Source of the DNA: Zerene cesonia
Taxonomy: Eukaryota > Arthropoda > Insecta > Lepidoptera > Pieridae
Length of the DNA stretch: 64,000 nucleotides
NCBI RefSeq assembly: GCF_012273895.1
Contig: NC_052123.1
Span: 620,001 to 684,000 of the forward strand
Direction: 5' to 3'
Below are positions 46,401 to 56,211 of this stretch, in pieces. The stretch's first letter is position 1. Each line of letters opens with the position of its first letter. The notes beneath the pieces were generated by a model. The model was not told the origin of the DNA. It was given only the letters and a program-made list of their open reading frames with translations, and did no database searches. Position numbers and translations under genes: made by a program.

Positions 46401-49400
46401 CCAACAAACTGACTGTGCTTAAAATTATAAAACTTATATAATATAAGTAGAATTTACGCAGGAATTTAACATTGTTTCATTACTAATTCGTTACAATTTA
46501 TAATTAACAGGGCGAAAACTCTTATTTTTATAATTTTTCTTTGTCATTGTTTATGCGTTATTATTTAAGTTATACCACTCAATAAAAATAAAGATTATTA
46601 ATTATTGAAATTGCTCCATGGCCCGGATAGCTCAGTCGGTAGAGCATTGGACTTTTAATCCAAGGGTCCAGGGTTCAAGTCCCTGTTCGGGCGGTGATTT
46701 TTTTGCAAAATATTAAGGAGGTATACAAAACCATACAAAAAAATCTTCTGACTTCACACATAACTTTACTACTTGTCCCAGTATTTGAAAATCATTTTGG
46801 ACCAGCCTGTAGTTTTTATATCACATTAAATTATATAACTGCAAAATGAAAAGAAAAAAATGTTTGCTGCATAATGCATGTGGATACGCAAATAAAAAAC
46901 TGAATGCTATATCAGAAAACTATTATAATTTAATATTTTATAACTTTATATAAGTAATAGACAGACGAGGACTTAAGTTATTTATAATTATAATGTAATT
47001 ATACACACGTAAACATATTTAATACTTACATAACATAATTTTCCTTTCAGACACCTTATATTTTTTAATCTAGGTACATTTTTACATTCTTACACCTAGG
47101 TATCTTAAAAAACAGTTATTAAAAAAAAAACTTTTTTTTCCAGTTTCGGCCTGTTGTCTCACAGATGGCAGGGCTACATAGCCGGCGTGCGCCAGGTGAA
47201 CCGCAGCGTTCCCGCCTCGCGTGAGAACAGCCTAAACGTGCTCATACTGGGCTTCGATTCGACGTCGCGTAACGGCTTCGTGCGCAAGATGCCTAAGAGT
47301 TATAGGGTGTTGGTGGACGAACTGGGAGCGGTGATCATGAATGGGTGTGTTATTTAAGAAAATACTAACAAATTCCAAAACTATCGTATTTTAAAGTGCT
47401 TCTCTACTTAGTCTAATTGAATAAATATTTGAGTTTGAGTTCGGTGCTTAACAGCAATCTCTACCACACAACCTGTTTTATGTGGAAATATGTATCATTT
47501 AGTATGAAAGATGTTGCAAAATGCAATTATTCTGTATGTATTTGTATTGTCGGATATCAATTGTGTTTTATTATTTTCTTGGATAAATATTTGTCACTTA
47601 AGATACAGATGTCGCTTTTCGAAACCTGTCAAAACTCGTTTAGCCGTCGAGTCCGAAAAAAAAGAAAAAGAATTACTTAGGCGCATTCGTATGGTATGTG
47701 CCTTGGTGTTCGGCCCAACTACCCTCACTTTGTTAATAGTCTTTGTGACTGTCTGTGATTTGTTATCAACTGATTGTATATCAATTAGGCACTTTTTTAT
47801 GTCATAGCGGGCAACTGAGCTGGTGGTTCGCCTGATGGTAAACGATCACCACCGCCCATGAACATTCGCAAAGGTAGGGCCTCTGCGAATGCTCTGCCCG
47901 CTTTTTTGGGGTAAGGGAAAAGGAATGGATTAACGACTGGAAAGAAGGAATGGACTGGGACGAGTGAGAAAAAGGAAATGGGCCTCCGGCTCCCCCACTC
48001 ACCGCACGAAACACAGTGGCATGCCACTATTTCACGCCGGTTTTCTGTGGGGGTGTGGTACTTCCCCGGTGCGAGCCGGCCCAATTCGTGCCGAAGCGTG
48101 CTCGACTCCCACAATAAACTATAAAGCTGAAGAGTTTGTTTGTTTGAACGCACTAATCCCAGGAACTACTGGTCCGATTTGAAAAATTCGTTCACTGTTA
48201 GATAGCCCATTTATTGAGAAAGGCCATAGGCTTTAGTGTTGTAGTCGAGCATGCTCCGGCACGAGTTGGGCCAGCTCGCACCGGGGAAGTACCACACCCC
48301 CACAGAAGACCGGCGTGAAATAGCATATTGCTGTGTTACGTTCGGTGAGTGGGTGAGCCGGAGGCCCATATCGTTTTCCTTACCCTTCCCATTCCTTTCC
48401 TTTCTCAATCCCTTTCCAATATAAAGTCGGCAATCTATTTGTAGAGACGTAAGGTCTGCAAACGATCTTACGCCTCTCCAAATGTCCACGGGCGGTGGTA
48501 GCGCTTACCACCGGCTCCATTGCTATACATGCACCACGGTCGAAGCCGGGGCGCACAGCTAGCCTGCGATAACGCGCAGGTACAACATAGTGGGGGACGG
48601 CACGCCGGACGCGCTGTTCCCCGCGCTGTCGGGGCGCCACGAGTGGCAGCACGCGAGCGCGCGCCGCGTGCACACGCGCGCCAAGCTCGACCCCGATCTG
48701 TTCATATTCAAAGAGGCCGCGGACGATGGGTGAGTGGTTTGCTGTGTTGGGAAGGAAAAGAAACAGTATTGTATTAAAAAAAATTTAATGAATGAAAGAA
48801 AAAAGGTTTTTTTTTGCATTAATAATGCTAGGCACGTCGGGATAACTCATTAAGCAATGTGGTATTATGGACGATGGGACGATGTACTGATAGGTGATAC
48901 CAATAAAAAAAAACTGAATTCTTTTTTTGCATTCAGTTTTTCCATCTTTCTAAAAAAAAATTTTGATCCTAACCAGAATCACACATATAGACATACTAGT
49001 TTCCCTTTTCAGTGCTTGCATCTAACTAAAACTATTTTTTTTATAATTTTCCTTATCCTCTATACATTTAATGAAACAGAATCCAGCGCCTTTCTGAAAC
49101 ATTCAGTATGTATAATATGTGCATATAATGCGTATCTGAATGCTATAGGCTATATAACACAAGCAGATCCGGGGCAGACAGCCAGTCTATTCTAATATTA
49201 TAAAGAGAGAACATTTGTATTTGTGTATGTTTGTTAACGTTTTCACATAAAAACCGCTGGAATGATTTCAAAAATTCTTTAACCACTCGAAAGCCACTCC
49301 ACTGAGTGACACAGGCCGTATATATACCGCGGGCGAAGCCGGGACGGACAGCTAATATGTCATATTTTGATTTCCAGCTATCAAACCGCTTACTACGAGG

Positions 49401-52400
49401 ACATGCCGTGGATCGGCTCCTTCCAATACCGATACAATGGCTTCTCGAAACGTCCCGCGGACCACTACCTGCGCCCGTTCCTCATGGAGGAGGCGAAGGC
49501 CGGGACGAAATGGTGGACCGGCACGAGGAAGCGGTACTGCATCGGGGCGAAGCCGCAGTACAAAGTCTTGCTCGATCTGACCAAGCAGGTGCTTTTTGTA
49601 TGTTTGTTCTTGCATGTCGACAAACTTGAAAAAACGAAGTGTTAACCTACGAATCGATAGGAGCATGCCTAGAGTTGATGAATTGGACTGTTTTGTTTTT
49701 TTTCTTAGTTTTGTTACTTTCCACGGGGTGAACCGATTTTGATGATGCTTTAGTTGAAAGCTGGAGCTGGTTGTTGGTAAGGTGGATCTCGTTTACCTCA
49801 AATGGACCTCCAATAAATGGGAACTTAAATTCAGCCAACTAATTTGAAGGCGGTTAAGTTTTTTGTTAAAAACAATATCTGCACTAATATTATAAAGAGG
49901 AAGATTTTGTATGTTTGTAACGTTTTCACGCAAATGATGCTGGACCGATTTCAAGAATTATTTCACCTTTGGAAAGGTGCAATTTCACTGAGTACCATCA
50001 CTACATAGCAAATGCTAAGTCGCTTCCCGCGTCTGTCCCTATGTATGTATGTCTAGATCTTTAAAACTACACAACGGTTATTGTTAGATTATTGACAGTA
50101 TTTTTTAATAGATAGAGTGTTTTAAAGAAAGGTTTATATGTATAATAACATTCATTAAATTACTCCTTAAATAAGGATTCAACGTGTGCGTAGCCGCGGG
50201 CAATAGCTAGTAGGCTATATATGTACCACGGGGCGGAGCCGGGGCGAACAGCAAGTATAACAAAATTATACTAATTGAGTCTCATTTGATTTTCAGTTCA
50301 TAAGCATCAAATCGAAGACGTTCTGCTTCACGTTCATAGCGGACATCAGCCACGACCAGTTCGATCTGATCTCCACGGCCGACGACGACCTGGTGGACTT
50401 CATGCGACATCTGAAGGACTCCCACGTCCTCAATAACACTCTGTTCATTTTGATGGGAGACCACGGGCCGAGGTATTTGAACTTCCCACTATCCTTCATC
50501 CAATCCTACACCTTATCCTACAGCCTATCCTACTAATATTACAAATCGAACAAGTATAATAAGTCCTGTTTAGTATTTATTGTTTAGTATACATGGCCCG
50601 GATAGCTCAGTCGGTAGAGCATTGGACTTTTAATCCAAGGGTCCAGGGTTCAAGTCCCTGTTCGGGCGATCGTAATTTTGCAATGGATTTCTTCACTTAT
50701 TTTTTATGAAAATTTATATTTATATCATAATCAACGTTATAATATTTGTTTGTGAGTCTGTTTTTTTTTTTTAATAAGTAATTTCTTGAATAAGTATGTG
50801 CTTACATAAGGCCAGTTTTCATCTCTATATCATGTTCTAAAATAACTTAAAATATAGATATATTCTGTCATAATCAATATAACCCGGTTAAATTTTTTTA
50901 GTCATCAATTTAATGAATTATAACCATTAACCCAACCCCCCGGGTTTCAACAGATCCAAAACATGTTTCAGACCCTATGGTATAAATCTTCATTGAAGTT
51001 TTCCTCATCTAGAATGTTAGACCCACTCATTGATTTAAAACCCGATTAAAACCCGTCCCACTCGTCCAGATTCTCGGAGATGCGGCGCAACACGTACCAG
51101 GGCAAAATGGAGGAGCGCATGGCGTTCATGGCCGTGACCCTGCCCCGGGACCTGCAGCTGGAGAGACCCCGGGCCGCGGCCCACCTGCGGGCCAACAGCC
51201 AAGTGCTGACGACCCCCTTCGACGTGCACACCACGGCGCTGGACGCCATGGGGCTCCGCCTTCGCGCCAGCAACTTTACCGTCGCGGGCAGTCGTATGCT
51301 GCGCGGCCTCAGCATGTTGGAACCGGTCTGTGGGCTTGTGGCGTAGCGGCTAACTGAGCTGGTGGGGCGCCTGATGGTGATCACCACCTCTCATCAACAT
51401 TCGCAGGGAGTGTTGCGGATGCGCTGCCCGTTTTTAAGGGGTTAGGGATGACGACTGGAATGTGGGAGTAGAATGGGATGGGTGGGGAAAAGGAAATGGA
51501 CCTCCGGCTCCCCCACTCACGGTGGTGCATGCTACTATTTCCCGCCGGTCTTCTGTGAGGGTGTGGTGCTTCCCCGGTGCGAGTTGGCACTAATCGTGCC
51601 GAAGCGTACTCGACTTCCACATACACAAGGTTTGGAGGCAGTTTGGGAAATGCGTCAATGACAAACGTGTGTGATGAGAGAGTTCTTGCTGAGTGCGTAA
51701 GTGATGAAGGGGGGGGGGGAGGTTATAAGATAAATTGGCACAGATATAAAAAAACGCTTAAAAACCAAATTGATCGAGCCATTCTCGAGTTTCATGTCCA
51801 TCTTAATATATATAAATCTTGTGTCACAATGTATGTCCTCAATGGACTCCTAAACCACTTAACCGATTATAATAAAATTCGCACACCGTGTGCAGTTCGA
51901 TCCAACTTGAGAGATAGGATAGTTTAAATAATTTTAATTACGATAAATGACAACCCGGGCGGAGACGGGGCGTGCAGCTAGTAATATTATATAAATTAAA
52001 AAAAATTGTTTCTTCTCAGATAGCGTCGTCCCGCACGTGCGAGGACGCGGGCGTGCTGCCGCACTGGTGCGTGTGCGCCAACGTGCGCTGGCGCGACGTC
52101 GGCGCCACCGACGCCGCGTACAAAGCGCTCGCTGCCGCGCTCACGGAATTCATCAATAACGCTACCGCCAGCAAGCGGTGCGTTGTGCTCGTGTATACTA
52201 GTTGCGGTTATATCCCAATGTTCCTATGGGATTAGCTGATTTGCAAAAAGAGTAACCCAAGTTGTTCCTCGCCTGAGTGAAAGTCCCGTCACAATAGGTC
52301 CAGCCGTTCCAGCGATTAGCCGGAACGAATAGACAAACCATACGTATATTCAGGTACATGTAGTGAAAAACGGTTATTTCAATATTAGAGATAGACTCTA

Positions 52401-54966
52401 TGTTATAGGATAAGATGAACAATGGTTATATATCATTGACGTTATTATTTGTATGTTATTTTATTTCTACTTTAAGTTTTGAGTTTAATTCGTACTTTTT
52501 GTTATTCCGTCATTGGTATCCTTTCCTTAGTTATTCAAAAGGCACACCAAATACTGTTTTTAAACGTTTTATCAATTGCAGATAAACATTATTCGTCTCG
52601 CTTATAGTTCAGCAGTATGCTCGTTACCTTTTACCGTGGTTGCCTGGAAGAGATCACTTCTAAGTGATAAGGCCGCCAAACAAATTGTACGCTTTACTTT
52701 ATTCATTATTATTATTATCTCTAAGTTTTCTTCTATGTACTATCTTGTTGAAGAGTTAAATAAATAAATAAATTATCAGGATATATTTGAAATATTTCTG
52801 ATTGTACCTACTTATAAAAAATGGTTGCCTGTAAAGTCGGTTTTACGGGCGAAGATTTTACGTGACAACGTCTTTTTCTCGGTAGAATATTTATTGATAT
52901 GAATATTATTAAATTGCACAATAGGAACAAGGAATTGAATGAAAATAAGAATTGCACAAATTTTAACTATAGAAAACATATTTTGTTTACTAAAAAGACA
53001 GAGACAGAGACACAAGCACGCGCCGATTCAATGCGCCTAATTCTCTAGTGCTGCGCGCGCGGCGGACCGATCGTAGTTCGGTGACTCATCGTAACGTTAC
53101 CGGCCGTTACACTTTTTCATGAGTGACTCCGAGCCGCAACCTAATTTAAGACGTTGTCACGTCAAAAGAAATGTTTTGACAGAGAGTTGTGCGCGGCGCG
53201 CGAGATCGTGTCGGTGCGGTGGGTGGTGCGGCGCGACCGCAGCGGCGCCGCGCGGCGGGACAGCCACGCGTACTATCAGATGATGGTGAGACTGTTTGTT
53301 TGTTTGTTTGTTTGTTTGAGTTCACTGGCCTCCGCCCGCGGCTGCGCTCGCGTTACATTCGCGGCAGTTAAAGGCTCCGTCGCGGTAGTAATTTTTAGCA
53401 ATTGAAATAATATTAACTATCCTATCTTTTATGTTGGATCAAACTGCACATTTGATTAAAATCTGTTGAGTTGTTTGGGAGTCCATCGCGGACAAACAAG
53501 GTGGCACGTAATTTATATATATATACACATCACACTAATATTATAATTGTGAAATTTTGTTTGGATATTTCTCCGTCAATCACGCTGAAACTATTGAACG
53601 GATTATGATGAAATTTAGAAATTTAATAGAAAAATTGTTGTAATTTGACCCCCATTTTAACCCTACCTGCTTCCTCCCCCCAGTGGCCTTTTGTGGGAAG
53701 TAATCACACTAATATTTTTTTGCCCATCAATCATGCTGAAACTACTGAACGGATTTTGATGAAATTTGGCATACAAACAGGGTATAAGCTGACTTGGTTG
53801 ATAAAATAGTTTTCATCTTGATTAAATGCACCCTTGGGATAAAACAGGAATCTTGATATCCGGGCGGAGCCGGGGCGAGCGTCTAGTTATACATATAAAC
53901 CTACCTTGCCTGAAGGTTTATATGTATAATGACATCTATTAAACTACTCCGAAATAACGCGTGCGAAGCCGCGGGCAAAAGCTAGTTTATAATATAAGTA
54001 GCATTGTATTTAATGTAATAATATGTTTTTCAGGTGGTGATGAGTCCGAAACGCGCCGCCTTCGAAGCGACAATCAGGCACAACGTACTGACGGACCAGT
54101 ACATTGTCAGCGATCGTGATATATCTAGGATATCTGCGTTTGTATTGATTTTTTATTTCTTTTAAGAGTTTTCTTGTTTTGCCCCCTTTTTGTTTTTTTT
54201 TTTAAGGTTTCCGTATCCAAAGGTTAGAATGGAATTTTATTACTTATGTAGTAATTATGATGTAATCTGTTGTTACACTAAGACTTTGTTGTTCGTCTGT
54301 CTGTCTGTCTGTTTGTCCATCTGTCTGTCCATCTATCTGTCTGTCTATTTATATGTTTGTCTGTGTCTGTCTATCTACCTGTCTCTGTAGGTCTTTCCTG
54401 TTGTCGCTATAACAACAATTATAATTTGACGTTACTCAACAGCTAGCACGTTGAAAAATGGATGAACCATATTTTTTATTTTGTTTGTGCGGTACAAGTA
54501 ATCTACGCTGCTACTGGAGCCTTATCGCCGCGCGTCCGATTCGCACTTGACCGATTTTTTTTTAACGGACGCTTTATAAATATAGAAATTCTTAATTCCT
54601 AACAATGTTTTTTTGTAAGTATTGTGCAGATAATATATGTATATGTTTTTCTTTTCAAGGAAAAAATTGATTATAAATATTCAAGATTTAATTATTCAAC
54701 AATATATGTAGCGGTCCTCCGCGGTTTCGCCCGCGATAAATACATAACATTTAGATATAGAACCAGCAGTTCTTGAGATAAGCGCGTTCAACCAAACAAA
54801 CTCATCAGCTATATAATACTTGTATACATTACGTTACTCCATGATCAAAACCAGGTGAAATATTTAGTAATTAATAAAAAAAAATATTTACAGATATGGC
54901 AAGGAGCCAGCGTGTCTGAATGGTACAAGCCCACATTTGGATAAATTCTGTTATTGTATCAAATAG
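43488..54966 (+). CDS. DUF229 (sulfatase/alkaline-phosphatase-like) membrane protein, copy 2
   Basis: Exons: 43488-43582 (acceptor at 43439), 44741-44888, 45715-45908, 47144-47344, 48580-48729, 49378-49588, 50297-50472, 51070-51325, 52020-52177, 53183-53285, 54034-54137, 54894-54966. From the ATG at 43488 this is 1869 nt (622 aa), GT-AG and in phase throughout. A hydrophobic segment (about residues 3-20) follows the Met. LGFDSTS is at 181-187, ADISHDQF near 348-355, and GDHG at 387-390 before PR; the C-terminus is Cys-rich (HWCVC, FCYC). Exons 3, 4, 6, 7 and 11 equal the copy 1 lengths (194, 201, 211, 176, 104 nt). The exon at 53183 is 57 nt shorter than its counterpart. Copy 2 has no match for copy 1 exon 2 or the 15-nt exon. 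The start is uncertain: the position matching copy 1's Met1 reads ATA, and the frame is open back to the acceptor. AATAAA at 54982. Substrate unknown. Confidence 0.86.
43588..43819 (+). mobile_element. Helitron-like element at a splice donor
   Basis: Starts TCCTACTAATCCTAATATTA, five bases into the first intron of DUF229 copy 2 (donor gtaag|t), and ends gagcagCTAG. The element's first T supplies intron position +6. Confidence 0.7.
43972..44044 (+). tRNA. tRNA-Lys (anticodon TTT), copy 1
   Basis: A 73-nt cloverleaf: acceptor arms GCCCGGA / TTCGGGC (one G-T pair), D arm gctcagtcggtagagc, anticodon loop CTTTTAA giving anticodon TTT, T arm cagggttcaagtccctg, discriminator G. A and B boxes are intact and a short T run follows (ttaatttta). 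CCA is not encoded, as expected in eukaryotes. It sits in intron 1 of DUF229 copy 2 on the sense strand, identical to the copies at 46621 and 50596. Confidence 0.93.
44288..44588 (+). mobile_element. SINE-like repeat (GGGCAACTGAGCTGGTGG family)
   Basis: About 300 bp from 'atgtcttagcgggcaactga' to 'ggcccaattcgtgcc'. Intron 1 of DUF229 copy 2. It causes a spurious open frame that runs into the real exon at 44741. Confidence 0.6.
44925..45065 (-). repeat. SINE-like repeat, second part
   Basis: 'cttttccttacccttcccag', 'ctttccaatataaagtc' and 'gtagcgcttaccatcaggcg', matching 48366-48525. It starts about 35 bp after the exon ending at 44888. Confidence 0.5.
45184..45568 (+). mobile_element. Two Helitron-like elements in tandem
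   Basis: A complete element 45184-45386 (ends CTAG) is followed directly by a second copy 45387-45568 that lacks TCCTACTAA at its start and CTAG at its end. Head-to-tail arrays are known for Helitrons. Intron 2 of DUF229 copy 2. Confidence 0.7.
46185..46335. repeat. Probable retroelement-end fragment
   Basis: An 'aataataaataaatctttat' run leads into 'gtggctcaggccctcttgct' and 'gttaagaggacctgttcctt', bounded on the far side by another ATAATAATAA tract. Looks like a transposed fragment with A/T-rich ends; class uncertain. Confidence 0.35.
46621..46693 (+). tRNA. tRNA-Lys (anticodon TTT), copy 2
   Basis: Identical in all 73 bases to the gene at 43972, with a strong T run just after (gattttttt). 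Intron 3 of DUF229 copy 2, sense strand. Flanks outside the gene do not match those of copy 1. Confidence 0.93.
47793..48112 (+). mobile_element. SINE-like repeat, full-length copy
   Basis: From 'tttttatgtcatagcgggc' to 'gaagcgtgctcgactcccac'; the best-preserved copy in the window. Intron 4 of DUF229 copy 2. A CTAG-type element follows (about 48115-48240). Confidence 0.6.
48243..48563 (-). mobile_element. SINE-like repeat inverted, with a CTAG-ended fragment
   Basis: 48243-48525 is a minus-oriented member of the SINE-like family. It is followed by 'ccacggtcgaagccggggcg' and cacagCTAG ending at 48563, the 3' end of the GGCGAAGCC family. This end is 16 bp before the exon that starts at 48580. 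Confidence 0.55.
49194..49354 (+). mobile_element. CTAG-family element near a splice acceptor
   Basis: Begins ctaatattataaagagag and ends 'gggcgaagccgggacggaca' then gctaa. Its end is about 23 bp before the exon that starts at 49378. Confidence 0.5.
49882..50253 (+). mobile_element. CTAG-ended elements, nested
   Basis: Starts 'ctaatattataaagaggaag'. An inner element ends 'gccgcgggcaatagctag' (50213) and the outer end reads 'ggcggagccggggcgaacag' (50253). This is one element interrupted by another, in intron 6 of DUF229 copy 2. Confidence 0.5.
50596..50668 (+). tRNA. tRNA-Lys (anticodon TTT), copy 3
   Basis: Identical to the copies at 43972 and 46621, followed by a short T run (cgtaatttt). 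Intron 7 of DUF229 copy 2, sense strand. Confidence 0.93.
51332..51621 (+). mobile_element. SINE-like repeat next to a splice donor
   Basis: 'gtggcgtagcggctaactga' to 'gtactcgacttccac'. It begins about 6-14 bp after the donor of the exon ending at 51325. Confidence 0.55.
51808..51981 (+). mobile_element. CTAG-ended element
   Basis: 'atatataaatcttgtgtcac' to 'ggagacggggcgtgcagctag'. A relative lies at 61781-61999. It ends 38 bp before the exon at 52020. Confidence 0.5.
52611..52775 (+). repeat. Non-LTR retrotransposon 3' tail (GTTGCCTGG type)
   Basis: 'gtggttgcctggaagagatc', 'taagtgataaggccgcc' and a TAAATAAATAAATAAA tail. Sense relative of 1960-2072. Confidence 0.55.
53628..53900 (+). repeat. 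Duplicated block with CTAG-ended element, copy 2
   Basis: Second copy of 43127-43398. It is preceded at 53529-53625 by a partial copy of the same element family, so an older insertion may have been the target. Intron 10 of DUF229 copy 2. Confidence 0.7.
54290..54390. repeat. (CTGT)n microsatellite
   Basis: Imperfect GTCT/CTGT tetranucleotide repeats giving a low-complexity Cys/Leu/Ser translation. It is part of the same repeat family as 17460-17725. Intron 11 of DUF229 copy 2. Confidence 0.7.
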
Positions 54967-55040
54967 TGTTAATTATTAATTAATAAAATAATAATTATGC
55001 AATAGTTGTTTTATTTTAATAAATTTTTTTTTAGAAAGCA

Positions 55041-55455
55041 GAAGAAATGTAGTTTTTAACACGTACAAAGTTTGTATGTGACCTTTGGACTCGAATTTGA
55101 CCCACTTCAAGAGGACAGATTTAATTCAAACTTTGTACACTTATCAAGGACCGCTTCATGGTGGACGTTCCATGTACCCGGACTAAGCGGTTCGACTCTA
55201 CATTTTTTATTCGAACCGCAAGGGACTGGAACATGCTTCCTGAATCTGTGTTCCCTGACGGATATAATCTGGGGATCTTCAAAAGTCGTGAACAGGTACC
55301 TTCTAGGGAAGCGCGCTCCATCTTAGGCTACATCTACGCTTACCAGCAGGCGAGATGCTAGTCAAGCGCTTCCCTATCACACAATAAAAAAAAAAAAAAA
55401 ATCGGTGACAATACAATAATTTCATGAGTTACCCTGATTTCAATCGCCAGTACTT
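55041..55455 (+). mobile_element. LINE 3' end nested inside another repeat
   Basis: 55146-55361 encodes a non-LTR retrotransposon C-terminus: RTKRFDSTFFIRTARDWNML followed by PESVFP, the conserved tail after reverse transcriptase in Jockey/CR1-type elements. A short 3' UTR and poly(A) (55385-55399) follow. The flanks 55041-55145 and 55400-55455 match one continuous stretch at about 3824-3985, so the LINE fragment jumped into that older repeat. The reverse transcriptase domain is missing (5' truncation). Confidence 0.7.
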
Positions 55456-56211
55456 AGTAATTATGTATACCCATTATAAAAGCAAGTGAGACTAAGATAT
55501 TGCAGAATGGCTTGATTGAATTACGTTATGTTTCTATTATAGGAATAACCTGAAAGAAATATTTAAAGTAGCCTGATAAAATGATAAATATAACTATTAA
55601 ATTTAATTTGTGAACAGGGATCAAAAACATGAAGAATATAGAGGAAAATAAAACTAAACTTATACAAAAATCATTTATTCAATATAAAAATATAGCTACA
55701 TTTGTACAAAAATCTTATCAACTACTGGTTAATACTTTTCGGTCTTATTGTCAATAGAAAGCTTATACATATATAAACATGAATGACTGATGTTATTTCA
55801 CAACTTAACAATATTGTAGTGAGTAATGTTTTTAGGGTCCATGTATTACAATATAAATTTTTATTATTAAATCATTCATAATATTCATATTATGAATAAT
55901 GATAAAAATTATATTTAACCTTGTTCAATTTTTCTTGTATTGGACGCATTGGAAAATCGAATTTACTTTTTTTAATTACTTAAAAAATGATAAGGTTTTT
56001 TTTATATATTTGTGATACAGTAAATTTTAAACAAAAGCCAACCAGATCTTTTAACCAGAAATAAAACATTCTGGCTTTGTTTTGGCTCCGTAACATAAAA
56101 AAAAATCATGAACAATCAGATCTGTCAAACACACAACAAAAAAAATTAGAAGCGATAATTTCCCATAAACATAGATATAATCTAGCAATTCTATTGACAC
56201 TTATATGAAAA
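55456..56211. other. Intergenic, DUF229 copy 2 to cuticle gene C
   Basis: AT-rich; no exon or clear repeat seen. It should contain the 3' untranslated region of cuticle gene C on the minus strand. Confidence 0.5.

Noticed and set aside
48380..48819. Minus-strand open frames opposite the exon at 48580-48729
   Set aside because: GC-rich coding DNA gives open antisense frames; the plus strand carries the conserved DUF229 exon with correct splice sites.
53154..53405. Stand-alone 83-aa gene
   Set aside because: 53183-53285 is an internal DUF229 copy 2 exon; the rest of the frame is intron, including a (GTTT)n run.
55158..55361. Host protein-coding gene
   Set aside because: The 67-residue frame is a retrotransposon C-terminus followed by a poly(A) tract within a repeat.
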